A stretch of DNA of 64,000 bases from CALXOJ01 sp034120015. Its GTDB lineage: Bacteria > Spirochaetota > Spirochaetia > JAFGXN01. Position numbers and translations under genes: made by a program. The stretch spans positions 1-64,000 of the forward strand of contig JAXEIF010000002.1 in the NCBI GenBank assembly GCA_034120015.1, in the 5' to 3' direction. The first letter of the stretch is position 1. The number at the start of each line of letters is the position of its first letter. Below the pieces are notes generated by a model that did not search any database, was not told where the DNA came from, and saw only the letters and a list, made by a program, of their open reading frames with translations. Positions 1-8,919 of this stretch are shown one piece after another.

Positions 1-33
1 GAGCAATACTAATCGATCGTGAGGCTTGACCAT
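1..33 (+). rRNA. rrl: 23S rRNA, 3' end only (partial)
   Basis: The first bases contain the conserved 3' terminus of bacterial 23S rRNA (the TACTAAT...GTGAGGCTTGACC block). The rest of the gene lies left of the window. A 5S rRNA gene follows after about 90 bases, the usual order in an rRNA operon. The exact 3' end is uncertain by a few bases. Confidence 0.85.
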
Positions 34-124
34 ATTTCCTGTTGACCCTTGTCTGTCGAGACTCCCTTAAGGCTGCCGCAGAGAGCAGAGGAGAGGTTGA
101 GATCGAAAAATAAGTTTGTTAATT

Positions 125-236
<112 letters not shown>

Positions 237-277
237 TTTTTTTTATCTTCGCGATTAATATTTCTTTCCCCGCATAG

Positions 278-309
278 AACAGTCCCTACCGAGGCGGGGC
301 TGTTTTTTT
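278..309 (+). terminator. Rho-independent terminator of the rRNA operon
   Basis: Stem AACAGTCCC (278-286) pairs with GGGGCTGTT (296-304) around a nine-base loop, followed by an uninterrupted T run to 309. It lies about 40 bases after the 5S gene and is the likely end of the rRNA transcript. The remaining stretch to 561 has no gene; it holds only an inverted repeat (401-437) and the terminator of the next minus-strand gene. Confidence 0.85.
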
Positions 310-400
310 GATGATCCTATCGTTACACCGTTTGCCTGAATGACGGAAAATGTCAGGATAACGGTTTTTCTGTAAATTATTACGTCATTGAAGTCGGAAA

Positions 401-437
401 CTTTACACCCGTCACTATTTATATTCCGGGTGTAAAG
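401..437. repeat. Perfect 10-bp inverted repeat in the gene-free gap
   Basis: CTTTACACCC (401-410) and GGGTGTAAAG (428-437) are perfect inverted copies separated by 17 bases. There is no T run on either strand, so it does not look like a terminator, and no plus-strand gene begins until 1347. It could be a protein-binding operator or a structured RNA processing site behind the rRNA operon; the sequence does not decide. Confidence 0.6.
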
Positions 438-493
438 AACTGTGTTATTATATTGTACGGTTAAAATTTATGATGGAATCTGCTGTCGGTGTA

Positions 494-523
494 TAAAAAA
501 GACCGGAAGGAAAATCCTTCCGG
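494..523 (-). terminator. Rho-independent terminator of the 562-1179 lipoprotein gene
   Basis: CCGGAAGG (503-510) and CCTTCCGG (516-523) form a perfect 8-bp stem with a five-base loop. Read on the minus strand it is followed by a T-rich tract (complement of the A run at 496-500). It lies about 40 bases past the stop codon of the minus-strand lipoprotein gene. Confidence 0.85.
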
Positions 524-561
524 CGGGGAGTCGTTATGTTATATACTGAAAAATCGAATCC

Positions 562-1179
562 TCAGTGTTTGGGAGCAGGGGCTGTCGAAAGAAGGTAGCG
601 TTCCGTATCATTGCCTTCACGAAGTGAATTCATAACCGCAATCATTAACCGTTCTGCCTGAGCTTCGGTATCCCCTTCTGTAATATAAAGAATATGATCG
701 GTATACAGCCAGTAAGCTTCATATTCAAGTTCGCCTTCGCCGTCCAATTTTTTGACGATCCACGCATTCATATCGGTTCCGTCAGGTCTGTTTTCGGAAG
801 TGTACGTCAGTTCTTTCACCGGAGTCAAATCGGCATAATCGTCTTTATCGGGGCGTTCGGCACGACCATTTTCAACTTCAACTTCGAATACGGAAGAATT
901 TCGGTTAAAGAAAACGAATTCCGTCTCAATCTCGAGTTTTCCGTCATCGGTTTCCTTTTCCGTCTGATACCAGGTTGTATCATAGAGTCGCTGATAGACC
1001 GGGTATGTCTTTTCGGTTACCTCGGACGTACTGCGGGAATTGGTCGCCGGCCTTGTACCTTCCAGCTTTGTCTTGTCGATGCTGGGAATTTGTCCCGTTA
1101 TGGGCTTGTCGGCGTAAAAGTTTTGTGTGCATCCGGCAAAGAGAAGAAGTGCCGTCGCGGCGATCATGGTTTTTTTCAT
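562..1179 (-). CDS. Putative lipoprotein, unknown function
   Basis: 205 residues. The N-terminus is a lipoprotein signal: KK, a hydrophobic stretch, then LFAGC with Cys16 as the expected lipidation site. The mature part is hydrophilic and charged, with no domain I recognise. A strong Shine-Dalgarno (AGGAGG) lies 6 bases before the ATG. A promoter at 1210-1238 and a terminator at 494-523 make it a monocistronic unit. It is probably an envelope lipoprotein exposed to the periplasm or surface; nothing in the sequence gives a more specific role. Confidence 0.85.
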   Translation of the reverse strand: MKKTMIAATALLLFAGCTQNFYADKPITGQIPSIDKTKLEGTRPATNSRSTSEVTEKTYPVYQRLYDTTWYQTEKETDDGKLEIETEFVFFNRNSSVFEVEVENGRAERPDKDDYADLTPVKELTYTSENRPDGTDMNAWIVKKLDGEGELEYEAYWLYTDHILYITEGDTEAQAERLMIAVMNSLREGNDTERYLLSTAPAPKH

Positions 1180-1209
1180 ATCAAACCTCCTGTTTATATT
1201 TACAGATGA

Positions 1210-1238
1210 ATAATAAATTCAAATTTCGGGGACGTCAA
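1210..1238 (-). promoter_or_regulatory. Promoter of the 562-1179 lipoprotein gene
   Basis: On the minus strand: -35 TTGACG (1238-1233), 17-base spacer, -10 TATTAT (1215-1210). Transcription should begin near 1203, giving a leader of about 24 bases that carries the AGGAGG ribosome site. This conventional leader contrasts with the leaderless arrangement of several neighbours. Confidence 0.65.
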
Positions 1239-1312
1239 GTTAAATATACCGAATTCATAAATAATTAATCATTTTGTTATGATTAGTTAATATTGGAAGG
1301 GAAAGAAAAGGT

Positions 1313-1341
1313 TTGAGAAATCGTCCGGGATATGATAGAAT
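1313..1341 (+). promoter_or_regulatory. Promoter abutting the start codon of the 1347 gene
   Basis: -35 TTGAGA (1313-1318), 17-base spacer, -10 TAGAAT (1336-1341). The ATG is at 1347, only 5 bases after the -10, so the transcript would begin at the start codon. No Shine-Dalgarno sequence is present. Confidence 0.6.
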
Positions 1342-1346
1342 AAAGT

Positions 1347-2180
1347 ATGAAATTGTTGGCGAGATTCTTTTTTTTGATTTTCTCTGTCGGAATGACTGCC
1401 TCCTGTGCGCCGATAACGGTGCAGTACTATTCTGTCGAGTATATCTATGAGAACAGGCGGGTCGACAGTACCGGAGATCCGACATGGATCGAAAAGATCG
1501 TCTATACGTTCGATTACGAAAAAGAAGGTCGCGTGACATCGGCGTTTGTTTACGAAAACGGAAACGAAACAAAACCTGTTGCATATCTTTTGTATACCTA
1601 CTGGGATTTGAATGAGCTTTCGCATCAGGCAATCGATAATCGATTGCGGACTGTCGAACGCTATTCCGATGATGACATTTTTAAAACAGAAAACGGTGCA
1701 AAGGTTAAAGATCCTGTCAAATCGGTATCCAAACTGATTCGTTACGATGTTTACGAAACCGACGCCAAAGACGGAAAGTGCTTATCGGTGAAGACCTACC
1801 GTTATAACAGTCATGATCCCGTTATCGAAAATCGGAATATTCCGATGTCTGCAAAACAGTTTAAATATTTTTCCGATCTGTCGTCCCGTTTTCTTCCCGA
1901 AGAAGAAACAGTCAGTCTTTTTCTGGCCGGCCGGTGGGTCTATCAGTCGTCAGCCCGTATTCGATATGAAAAAATTTCCGGGAAAAAAGCAGTCGTTGAA
2001 AAACGGTTCTTTGTCAATCCCGTTTCCGAAGAAGACTGGTACTGTATCGAAACTTTTACATACGATGATAAAGGATATCCGGTTCGCGTGGAGAGGTATA
2101 CGGCGGAAGAATACAGAAAGGATGTCTCGGTACGGATTCCCGAGAAAACGGTTTTATATGTTACGGAGGAAAAGAGATGA
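1347..2180 (+). CDS. Putative lipoprotein, unknown function
   Basis: 277 residues. The signal is MKLLARFFFLIFSVG then MTASC, with Cys20 as the expected lipidated residue. The mature protein is rich in Tyr, Glu and Lys with recurring segments such as YTFDYEKEGRV and FTYDDKGYPVRVERYT. These look like short beta-hairpin units of the kind seen in YD- or MORN-like exported proteins, but I cannot assign a family. It heads a likely operon: its stop overlaps the start of the next lipoprotein gene by 4 bases (ATGA). The start has no ribosome site and sits 5 bases after a -10 element. Confidence 0.8.
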   Translation: MKLLARFFFLIFSVGMTASCAPITVQYYSVEYIYENRRVDSTGDPTWIEKIVYTFDYEKEGRVTSAFVYENGNETKPVAYLLYTYWDLNELSHQAIDNRLRTVERYSDDDIFKTENGAKVKDPVKSVSKLIRYDVYETDAKDGKCLSVKTYRYNSHDPVIENRNIPMSAKQFKYFSDLSSRFLPEEETVSLFLAGRWVYQSSARIRYEKISGKKAVVEKRFFVNPVSEEDWYCIETFTYDDKGYPVRVERYTAEEYRKDVSVRIPEKTVLYVTEEKR

Positions 2181-3475
2181 AACTGCGGTCTCTCTTTTTA
2201 GCGGTGTTTCCGGCAGGATTTTTTCTGTTTTCCTGTGACGGCGGACTGACGGTTCCTTATGTCTCGCTGACTGTGCAGAGCACAACAATCTCCGATAATG
2301 ATTTGGAGAAATTGAAAGAAACGGAGGGCGTATTGTTTCGCTATGCCGTTCCCGCTTCGGTTTCGGTGTCCGAAAAAGAAGAAATTTCGGGTCGGATAAC
2401 CGTGAAGCAAAAACGAAATTTTCGATTCCGTATTTCGTGTCATCCCCGTTCCTTCCTTTCTTTCGACCGCTGGACAGCGGAACCGTCGGCAAACGCCGTG
2501 ATTGACAATCCCGGTTCGATGTCGACACAGGTAAAGCTGACAGGTGACTGTGTTATTACCGCTGAATTTAAACGTCACCGCTTTCTGATTAATTATACAG
2601 CCGGAAATGCCTTTGCCGAGCCGGCAGGTGTAAATGATGAACATCTGAATGAACTTTACCGTTCGCTGCTTGAAATGGAAAAGCATGGTTTAAATCCGGG
2701 AGATTATCCCTACCCGACTTTTGATGATAAAGGCATTCTTGTCGTTAACCCCGATTATCCCGATTATCAGGCTGTTTTGGATTATATGAAAGGATTAGAC
2801 AAAAACAGTGACGGACGGATTCATTTTTTCGGTGATATGCTGACTGCCGGGGAATTAAACCGCTTTTTTTTCGGGACATATGATGAAACGTCCGGAATTT
2901 ACCGCGGAATTTATGCGGGACTTCTCTTTTTCGGAGACCGTATTTTATCATTGCCGGAGGAAAACTCGGTGGCACTTCGGGCATGGCCGCAAGCCGGTGC
3001 CGGCGGTACATTTACCGCAATCGGCTGGGAATCAAGTCCGGCTTTGTCTGTCGTATCAGGCGGTGATGCGGGAGATATCGAAACGGTTTATCGTGCTACC
3101 GGAGACGGCGTTTCCGTGTACAGGGTTGTATGCGAATCGGTTACTGTTGAGCTGCGGGCAGTACGGGTACCGGCAGAAGCGGTGCTTCCGGCGGAAGAAA
3201 CCGGACGCGTTTACCTGAAAACCGGAACTGTTACCGAACCGGCCTTGTCGTCGGTTACCGCAAGTGGTGCCGACCGGGTAACGGTTGCCGAGAACGAAAA
3301 AGTGACGGCAACAGTAACGGCAGACGAAACGGAAACGTTTGCCGGCTGGCTGTATGAGGATGATGAAATGATGCTTCTGAGTCAGGGGAAAACGGCAGAG
3401 TGGATGCCGCTGTTCACTGATTACCTGTATCAGACAAATCAAAGAACCGTTACGGCGGTTTTTATTCGGAAATAG
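2177..3475 (+). CDS. Putative lipoprotein with InlB-type beta repeats
   Basis: 432 residues. The lipoprotein signal ends FFLFSC (Cys20). Two segments, about residues 65-130 and 355-432, match the divergent InlB B-repeat style: a hydrophobic-W core (FDRW or FAGW), then a sentence-like loop, ending in ITAEF or VTAVF. Between them an acidic loop with D.NSDGRI (about residues 212-222) resembles an EF-hand-like calcium loop but lacks the usual final acidic residue at position 12. Proteins of this kind are surface or periplasmic; the ligand is unknown. It is translationally coupled to the preceding lipoprotein and followed after 10 bases by a ProRS-like gene. Confidence 0.78.
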   Translation: MKLRSLFLAVFPAGFFLFSCDGGLTVPYVSLTVQSTTISDNDLEKLKETEGVLFRYAVPASVSVSEKEEISGRITVKQKRNFRFRISCHPRSFLSFDRWTAEPSANAVIDNPGSMSTQVKLTGDCVITAEFKRHRFLINYTAGNAFAEPAGVNDEHLNELYRSLLEMEKHGLNPGDYPYPTFDDKGILVVNPDYPDYQAVLDYMKGLDKNSDGRIHFFGDMLTAGELNRFFFGTYDETSGIYRGIYAGLLFFGDRILSLPEENSVALRAWPQAGAGGTFTAIGWESSPALSVVSGGDAGDIETVYRATGDGVSVYRVVCESVTVELRAVRVPAEAVLPAEETGRVYLKTGTVTEPALSSVTASGADRVTVAENEKVTATVTADETETFAGWLYEDDEMMLLSQGKTAEWMPLFTDYLYQTNQRTVTAVFIRK

Positions 3476-3485
3476 CGGATCGGAT

Positions 3486-5183
3486 ATGAGATATTCAGTT
3501 TTACTCGGAAAAATATCGGGAACCGAATTTTCCTTCGAAGAAACCGAAACCGCGGTGCTGTTGTCGCGACTCGGATTTCTGCATCATACCGGAGACGGGG
3601 CGGTTTCGCTCCTGCCGCTCGGTACGCGTGTTTTGAGACATATCGAGGAGGCGTTTGAGTCGGAACTGACCCGCCGTGGAGCACAAAAAATCGAAATCCC
3701 GCAACTGGTGCGACAGGATTTGCTTTTTGCTTCCGGACGGTACGAGCTTTTTGACGGGGATTCTCTGTATTTTCGGAACGAAAACGGAGAAGAATTTTTT
3801 CAAACTGGACATTACGAAGAGGTTGTTGTTAATTTCTTGCAGCCTTTTGCCGTTTCCGAGAAGGATTTTCCTATTTGTATATATTTCTACAGTAACAAAA
3901 CCAGACCGGTCGGCGATCAGAACGGATCGGCACTGGCATCGCGGGAATATCGCGCTCTGAATATATTTTCGGCTCACCGCAACATGGTTGAGTTGAATAA
4001 CTTTGTTCCGATGGTAGCGGATATATTCCGTACTCTTCTGGCTGCATGGGGAATCCGAACGATTCATGCGGAAACCGAGCTCCACCACAGTTGCGGCGAA
4101 AAGGCTCTTGCTTTGGTTGCCGATATGAACGGAAAAGGAAGTGATCTTTTCTTTTCCTGTCCGAAGTGCGGCTATACGGCCAGCAGACACGTCGCAAAAG
4201 CTGTTCATCCCTCCTATGTGGGCGAGGTAAAAAATGCGGTAAAAGTGAAAATTCCGCACACATGCGACACTTACGAAAAGCTGGCCGAATATTTCGGTAT
4301 TCCCGATTATAAAATTATCCGGTGCGATTTGTTCCGAACCGAAAACTCTTTTCTGATGACTGTATGCCGGGGAGATTACGAAGTCAGTCGCGAAAAACTG
4401 ATGCATCAGCTCGGATTTTCTTATTTGCGTCCGGCTTCGGCTGCCGAAATTGATGTCTTCCGAATTCGCGGGCACTTTCTGTCGCCTGTCGGACGGGAAA
4501 GCGATGATCGAATTCAGGTTATTGCCGATGAAACCGTTGTTCACGGTTCCGATTTTATTTTGGGTCTTAACGAGGAAGATGTTATTTTAAAAAATGCGAA
4601 TCTCGGTATCGACTTTGACGTCAATCGCGTTTTGGACATAGCTGTTGCCAAAGAGGGAGATTTGTGTCTTCAGTGCGGGGTGCCGATGACAATCCGTCGG
4701 GAAAGCGAACTGGTGCGTCTGATTAAAACCGGAACGGTTTATTCCGAAAAAATGGGACTGCGTTCACTGGTACGCGGGAAAAAAAAGCCGGTTTGTCTCG
4801 GTTCGTATGCGACGGATCTTTTGCGCGTTTTTTATGTTGTAGCCGAAAAAGCCCGCGGCAGTAACGGTTTCCGTTGGCCGTCTGGGCTGGCTCCGTTTTT
4901 GTTTTACCTGTACGGAGAAGGGCAGACTTTAAAGTCGAAAGAAATTCTGGAGAATTTATACAACCGGTATTCGGCCGAGATTTTATGGGATGACAGATCT
5001 GTAGGGATTGCCGAGAAAGAGAGAACAGCTCAACTGCTGGGAATCCCTTATGTTATTGTTATTGATGATACTTTGTCCGAGAGAAACTGTCTGGCGGTTT
5101 ATTCACGTCTTTCCGGAAAAAAGTCGGAATATCCGATCGACTTTCCGTTATTGGAATTCAAAAACCGAAACAGTTCCTTCTAG
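3486..5183 (+). CDS. Divergent bacterial-type prolyl-tRNA synthetase-like protein
   Basis: 565 residues, close to the usual length of bacterial ProRS (about 570). The start MRYSVLLGK, the motif 1 region LLPLGTRVLRHIEEAF (42-57), an insertion domain with CPKCGY (225-230), the WPSGLAP segment (464-470) and a C-terminal anticodon-binding-like region (LLGIPYVIVIDD) follow ProRS order. The active-site motifs are altered. The usual GPTHEE is QTGHYEE (106-112), the motif 2 FRDE is TRPV (139-142), and the motif 3 GCYGIGVSR is LGSYATDLLR (438-447). The arginines of motifs 2 and 3 remain. It may be a ProRS paralogue with another activity, a decaying copy, or an extremely divergent ProRS. It starts 10 bases after a lipoprotein gene, an unusual operon for a tRNA synthetase. 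Its 3' end overlaps the convergent gene by 36 bases. Confidence 0.75.
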   Translation: MRYSVLLGKISGTEFSFEETETAVLLSRLGFLHHTGDGAVSLLPLGTRVLRHIEEAFESELTRRGAQKIEIPQLVRQDLLFASGRYELFDGDSLYFRNENGEEFFQTGHYEEVVVNFLQPFAVSEKDFPICIYFYSNKTRPVGDQNGSALASREYRALNIFSAHRNMVELNNFVPMVADIFRTLLAAWGIRTIHAETELHHSCGEKALALVADMNGKGSDLFFSCPKCGYTASRHVAKAVHPSYVGEVKNAVKVKIPHTCDTYEKLAEYFGIPDYKIIRCDLFRTENSFLMTVCRGDYEVSREKLMHQLGFSYLRPASAAEIDVFRIRGHFLSPVGRESDDRIQVIADETVVHGSDFILGLNEEDVILKNANLGIDFDVNRVLDIAVAKEGDLCLQCGVPMTIRRESELVRLIKTGTVYSEKMGLRSLVRGKKKPVCLGSYATDLLRVFYVVAEKARGSNGFRWPSGLAPFLFYLYGEGQTLKSKEILENLYNRYSAEILWDDRSVGIAEKERTAQLLGIPYVIVIDDTLSERNCLAVYSRLSGKKSEYPIDFPLLEFKNRNSSF

Positions 5184-5858
5184 GCGGCTGTAATCGGTAT
5201 GCGGATTGAAATCGTCGGTCATTTTAACTCCGTTTTGAAGAAAATAGTAGCGATGAATTCCGGATGAGAGTTTAATTCGGGCTTCGTAAAGCCCGGGTTC
5301 GATTTCTTCCATTTTGTAGGTGTACGGATCCCAGGAAATAAAATCACCGGTCAGAAAAATGTCGGAACCGGGAGTTCCTTTGTGCCGGAACGTTACCCAA
5401 CCGTCGCTTACAAACGGTGTCGTTCGGTTATCGCGAACAGGCTCTGTCAGCGGCAGGCAGGAAAGCTGAAAACCGCGTGCATCTTTTATCCGGAAACGGT
5501 TGAAACTGTCGGCACACCAAAGACCGTCTTTGATCAATCTGTAAACAACAGAGGATTTTCCGATCGGCAGTTTGTATGCCATGATAAACGTTCCGGAATC
5601 GTTTTTCAGAAATTTATGGACAATGCGAAACTGTTCATGCTGAAAAGCAATTCCCTGATAAGAAATTTGAGGGTTGCTTTCTCGTGATAAAAGCATAAAT
5701 CCGTCCATAACAAAGGGAGCCTGATTGCCTTCAGCTGTCTGCATCCACTCCCGGACGTTATCCGTTATATTGTCTGTCGGAATATCCGAAAACGTCAGTG
5801 TATAGCACGGTATGAGAGAAAAAAAGAAAATAACAGAAGCGAAAAGAACTCTCTTCAT
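5148..5858 (-). CDS. Exported protein with C-terminal glycogen-binding (CBM48/AMPK-type) domain
   Basis: 236 residues. An N-terminal signal peptide (about residues 1-20, MKRVLFASVIFFFSLIPCY) is followed by about 130 residues I do not recognise. The C-terminal 85 residues, starting near VTFRHKGTPGSDIFLTG, have the early-set pattern of CBM48/AMPK glycogen-binding modules: VFLTGDF..W, then LYEARIKLSSGIHRYYF, then D.NPHTDY. It may bind an alpha-glucan or serve as a structural module. Cys18 could also be a lipidation site, though the preceding residues fit a lipobox poorly. The last 36 bases overlap the 3' end of the convergent ProRS-like gene. Confidence 0.75.
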   Translation of the reverse strand: MKRVLFASVIFFFSLIPCYTLTFSDIPTDNITDNVREWMQTAEGNQAPFVMDGFMLLSRESNPQISYQGIAFQHEQFRIVHKFLKNDSGTFIMAYKLPIGKSSVVYRLIKDGLWCADSFNRFRIKDARGFQLSCLPLTEPVRDNRTTPFVSDGWVTFRHKGTPGSDIFLTGDFISWDPYTYKMEEIEPGLYEARIKLSSGIHRYYFLQNGVKMTDDFNPHTDYSRLEGTVSVFEFQ

Positions 5859-5953
5859 ATTAATTATTTCGGATCATTGCGTAAAATAATTTAAATATAT
5901 TTAAAAAAATTGTCGATAAAATAAAGAACGATTTCAATAATTGGGTGGGGCAT

Positions 5954-8887
5954 ATGCCAAGCACAAAAGAAATAGAGCAGTTTAGAAAATATTTAAACCG
6001 GACACTTCGCGACGACTTTCTTGAAGATTTAAAAAAAGAAGAAGCCGTTCTTCACGGACCGATTGAGGCAACAACCGCGGAAGCAACCGAGTTGAGAAAT
6101 GCATTGGCGGCCGCCGGGTCAGATGTTGCGGATTCCGTACCCGAAATGCCGTCGGTCGTGTCCGAAACCGATACAGGAAAAAAAGACGGCGAACCCGCAC
6201 TTTCGACGCTGATCGATGCCGTTCATCCCGATGTTGATATCAATTCGCTTCATTTTGATGATGCGAACCGCAATCTGTTTGACAAAGATTCCGCATTGCA
6301 AAGCGATATATCCTCCGGTAACAGTGATTTGTCTTCCTTCCTTGATATGGACTGGTCAAAAGATCCCGAAACGCAGGAAGAAAAGGAAAACGATGAGGTA
6401 GTTCCCGATACAGATGATTTCACGATTCCCGATTCGTTTTCTGATAGAGATTCGTTTGATGATTCTGTTTTAAAGGATGCCGCCGGTTTCGAAGAGGAAG
6501 CGTCCGCTTTGCCGGAACAGGAAAAATCCCGGGATTCGGTCGAGCCTGCGGGTCCGGGGAGTTTTTTTACATCCGGTCTTGAGCATGACAGTGAAGACGG
6601 AAAGTCCGACGACTGGGATGAGGGAATGTTTTCATTTTCGACACCGGAAGACGCAGGCGGCAGCGTAGCGTCGGAGGCCGGAGAGATTCCCGGTGCGGAG
6701 AACAGACCGGTTGACAGCAGTATTGTCGATACAGGATGGTCGCCGACTGATTTGGGGGAAGTTCCCGAAAGTTTTGAAACGATTTCATCAGATGACAGTC
6801 TCGAATTCGACGATATGCCGAAATTTGCCAATGAAGATGATGAAGAAAGCCATGCTTCATTTGAGGAAAAATTCGGAGAAAAGAAAAAAGCACCCAAAAA
6901 GAAAAAAGTTCATTATTCACTTTCGGAACGCGAATCCGAGGTCATATTTAATTATTTAAGCGAATTTCCGCGAAATGTTAAGATTATCTGTCAGCGTTTT
7001 ATTGCTTCCGAAGAAAACGATCCAGATGATGTCATTGCTTTGATTGAATTGCTGAAGTCAGAAGAATCGATTAAAGTCATTGTCAGATTCCTGGAAGAAA
7101 AAACGGGAACACGAATTTCCATCCCTCGCGGCTTCGAAAAAATTAACGGAAAGGCTTACTGGGAAAAAATTAATTCACCTGCATATGTTTTCAGAGCAAA
7201 AATTTTGCCGGTTATCATCAAATCGGTAATAGCGGGACTGTTTGTCCTGTTTACGATTGCCGCTTCGACATTTCTTTTCATTCCCGCCGCACGGGGCAGT
7301 TATATCTACCGTTCCGGATATAACGATATTAAAGCGGAAGAGTATGATTCTTCTGTAGAAAAATTCGATAAAGCATTTCGTATCTGGCCGTCCCGCGGCT
7401 GGAGTTATAAATATGCCGAAAAGTATATCGAGAAAAGACAGTATATTTTGGCCGAACAGATTTACGATAATCTGCTTAAAGACGATTATCGTCCTTACGA
7501 CAAAAAAGGACGCCTGGATTACTGCCGTTTTGAATCATCGGTTCTCGGAAATTATCGGAAGGCCGATTCGATTATTCAGGCGTATCTCGACTATGACAGA
7601 ACCGATGCGGAAGCGCATCTGGAGGCAGCCCGTAATTTTCTGCGCTGGAGTTATTTCGACACCGGCCGGTTGGAAAGTGCCCGTATCGAAATTGTTGCAG
7701 CCGGCGAAAACAGTAAGTATACCGATGAAATTATGTTTGAAATGCTTCATTACATGATTTTGAGTGACCGGTATGATGATGTCAGTAATATGTGGGCTTC
7801 TTATCGGGATAAACCCCGAAAAAAAATCGATCCGGTTATTTTCGGGAAACTGGCAGGATATTATATCGATCGCGAAGAAAAGGAGTCTGCCAACGCAGTT
7901 ATCAAACGGATTTACAGGCAGGATAAGGATAATTGCGATGCCCATTTCCAATGGGCCCGTCTGTCCCGTATTGAGTCGGAATGGTCATCCATGGAAAATG
8001 CAGCCAATAAAGTGCTTTATCAAATTTCCCAGTTGCCGTACCTGACTCGCGATACACTTGCTATGAAGATTCAGTCTCTGAATATGAAGGCTATTGCCGA
8101 ATATAAAAAATCGGAATACCTGCTGACGCAACGGGATCTCGAGGAAGGTATCGGATTATACGAAAGTGCTGTTAAACGCAATATTTTGAAAAAAGAGCCT
8201 GTTTACGGAGAATTGTATTATCACCTGGGAAACCTGTTTTACTATACTGCTGAGGAATGTGATTCCGCCTTTGCGTTGTATGGGAAAGCCGAAGACAGCC
8301 TTTTCCACAATTCGGATATTGTCTATAAAAAAGGTTATATTGAATACAAACGGGGAAATTACCGTTCCGCGCTGCTGGAATTTGCCGATGCGGCATCGAC
8401 GTTCTCATCCAACCCCAATTTGATGTATGCAACCGGAAACACTTTCTTCCGCAGAAACGATTTCTTTTCTGCGTTGGCACAGTATTATCATACCGCCGAC
8501 CTGCTTGAGAAACAGAAAAATGCGATTCGCGGTTATGATCCGCAAACACGGATAGCCCATTACCGGACGGTTGAAGGGCTTTCAATGATTTACAATAACA
8601 TCGGAGCGACTTTATACGGAATCTACCGGACAACGGGAGATCATTCGAAGTATGTTCAGGCTCTTGCCAATTTGCAGAAAGCAACCGAATATCGGGATCT
8701 TTTATTACGCGACAGATCGACGCTTGAAGGTTTGAATTTGGAAGGGTCGGTTTCGCGTGTGAATACCGAGATTCTTTTGGAAGCGGATAATATGAAGGCG
8801 GCACTTTATCCGGCAACAGCAGAGAGTGTCCGTATATATGATGATCTGCCGAAAGATATGGAAACCGATATTTTCGGATTTCATTAA
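5954..8887 (+). CDS. Large TPR membrane protein, candidate spirochaetal flagellar-collar protein
   Basis: 977 residues. Residues 1-310 are acidic and low in complexity (many Asp, Ser, Glu), ending in a basic patch (KKKKAPKKKKVHY). Next is a small helical region with RISIPRGFEKINGKAYW, one membrane helix (about 415-440, ending FLFIPAARGSYIYRSGY), and about 530 residues of TPR-like helical repeats that would lie in the periplasm. This cytoplasmic tail, single helix, periplasmic TPR plan resembles spirochaetal flagellar-collar TPR proteins such as Borrelia FlcA (Bb0326); that link is recalled, not tested. The ATG at 5954 has GGTGGGG just upstream; a GTG at 5945 is in frame but would overlap that site. 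The gene stands alone. Confidence 0.72.
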   Translation: MPSTKEIEQFRKYLNRTLRDDFLEDLKKEEAVLHGPIEATTAEATELRNALAAAGSDVADSVPEMPSVVSETDTGKKDGEPALSTLIDAVHPDVDINSLHFDDANRNLFDKDSALQSDISSGNSDLSSFLDMDWSKDPETQEEKENDEVVPDTDDFTIPDSFSDRDSFDDSVLKDAAGFEEEASALPEQEKSRDSVEPAGPGSFFTSGLEHDSEDGKSDDWDEGMFSFSTPEDAGGSVASEAGEIPGAENRPVDSSIVDTGWSPTDLGEVPESFETISSDDSLEFDDMPKFANEDDEESHASFEEKFGEKKKAPKKKKVHYSLSERESEVIFNYLSEFPRNVKIICQRFIASEENDPDDVIALIELLKSEESIKVIVRFLEEKTGTRISIPRGFEKINGKAYWEKINSPAYVFRAKILPVIIKSVIAGLFVLFTIAASTFLFIPAARGSYIYRSGYNDIKAEEYDSSVEKFDKAFRIWPSRGWSYKYAEKYIEKRQYILAEQIYDNLLKDDYRPYDKKGRLDYCRFESSVLGNYRKADSIIQAYLDYDRTDAEAHLEAARNFLRWSYFDTGRLESARIEIVAAGENSKYTDEIMFEMLHYMILSDRYDDVSNMWASYRDKPRKKIDPVIFGKLAGYYIDREEKESANAVIKRIYRQDKDNCDAHFQWARLSRIESEWSSMENAANKVLYQISQLPYLTRDTLAMKIQSLNMKAIAEYKKSEYLLTQRDLEEGIGLYESAVKRNILKKEPVYGELYYHLGNLFYYTAEECDSAFALYGKAEDSLFHNSDIVYKKGYIEYKRGNYRSALLEFADAASTFSSNPNLMYATGNTFFRRNDFFSALAQYYHTADLLEKQKNAIRGYDPQTRIAHYRTVEGLSMIYNNIGATLYGIYRTTGDHSKYVQALANLQKATEYRDLLLRDRSTLEGLNLEGSVSRVNTEILLEADNMKAALYPATAESVRIYDDLPKDMETDIFGFH

Positions 8888-8888
8888 A

Positions 8889-8919
8889 AGAGAAGTGGCC
8901 GTTAAGCGTTCACTTCTCT
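8889..8919. terminator. Terminator shared by convergent genes
   Basis: AGAGAAGTG (8889-8897) pairs perfectly with CACTTCTCT (8911-8919) around a 13-base loop. On the minus strand the stem is followed by CTTTTAATG, a modest T tract. It overlaps the last codons of the minus-strand kinase gene and lies just past the stop of the TPR gene, so it probably serves both. Confidence 0.6.

Noticed and set aside
3501..4544. 347-codon frame on the minus strand opposite the ProRS-like gene
   Set aside because: No ribosome site or recognisable motif; the plus-strand product follows a known family over its full length.
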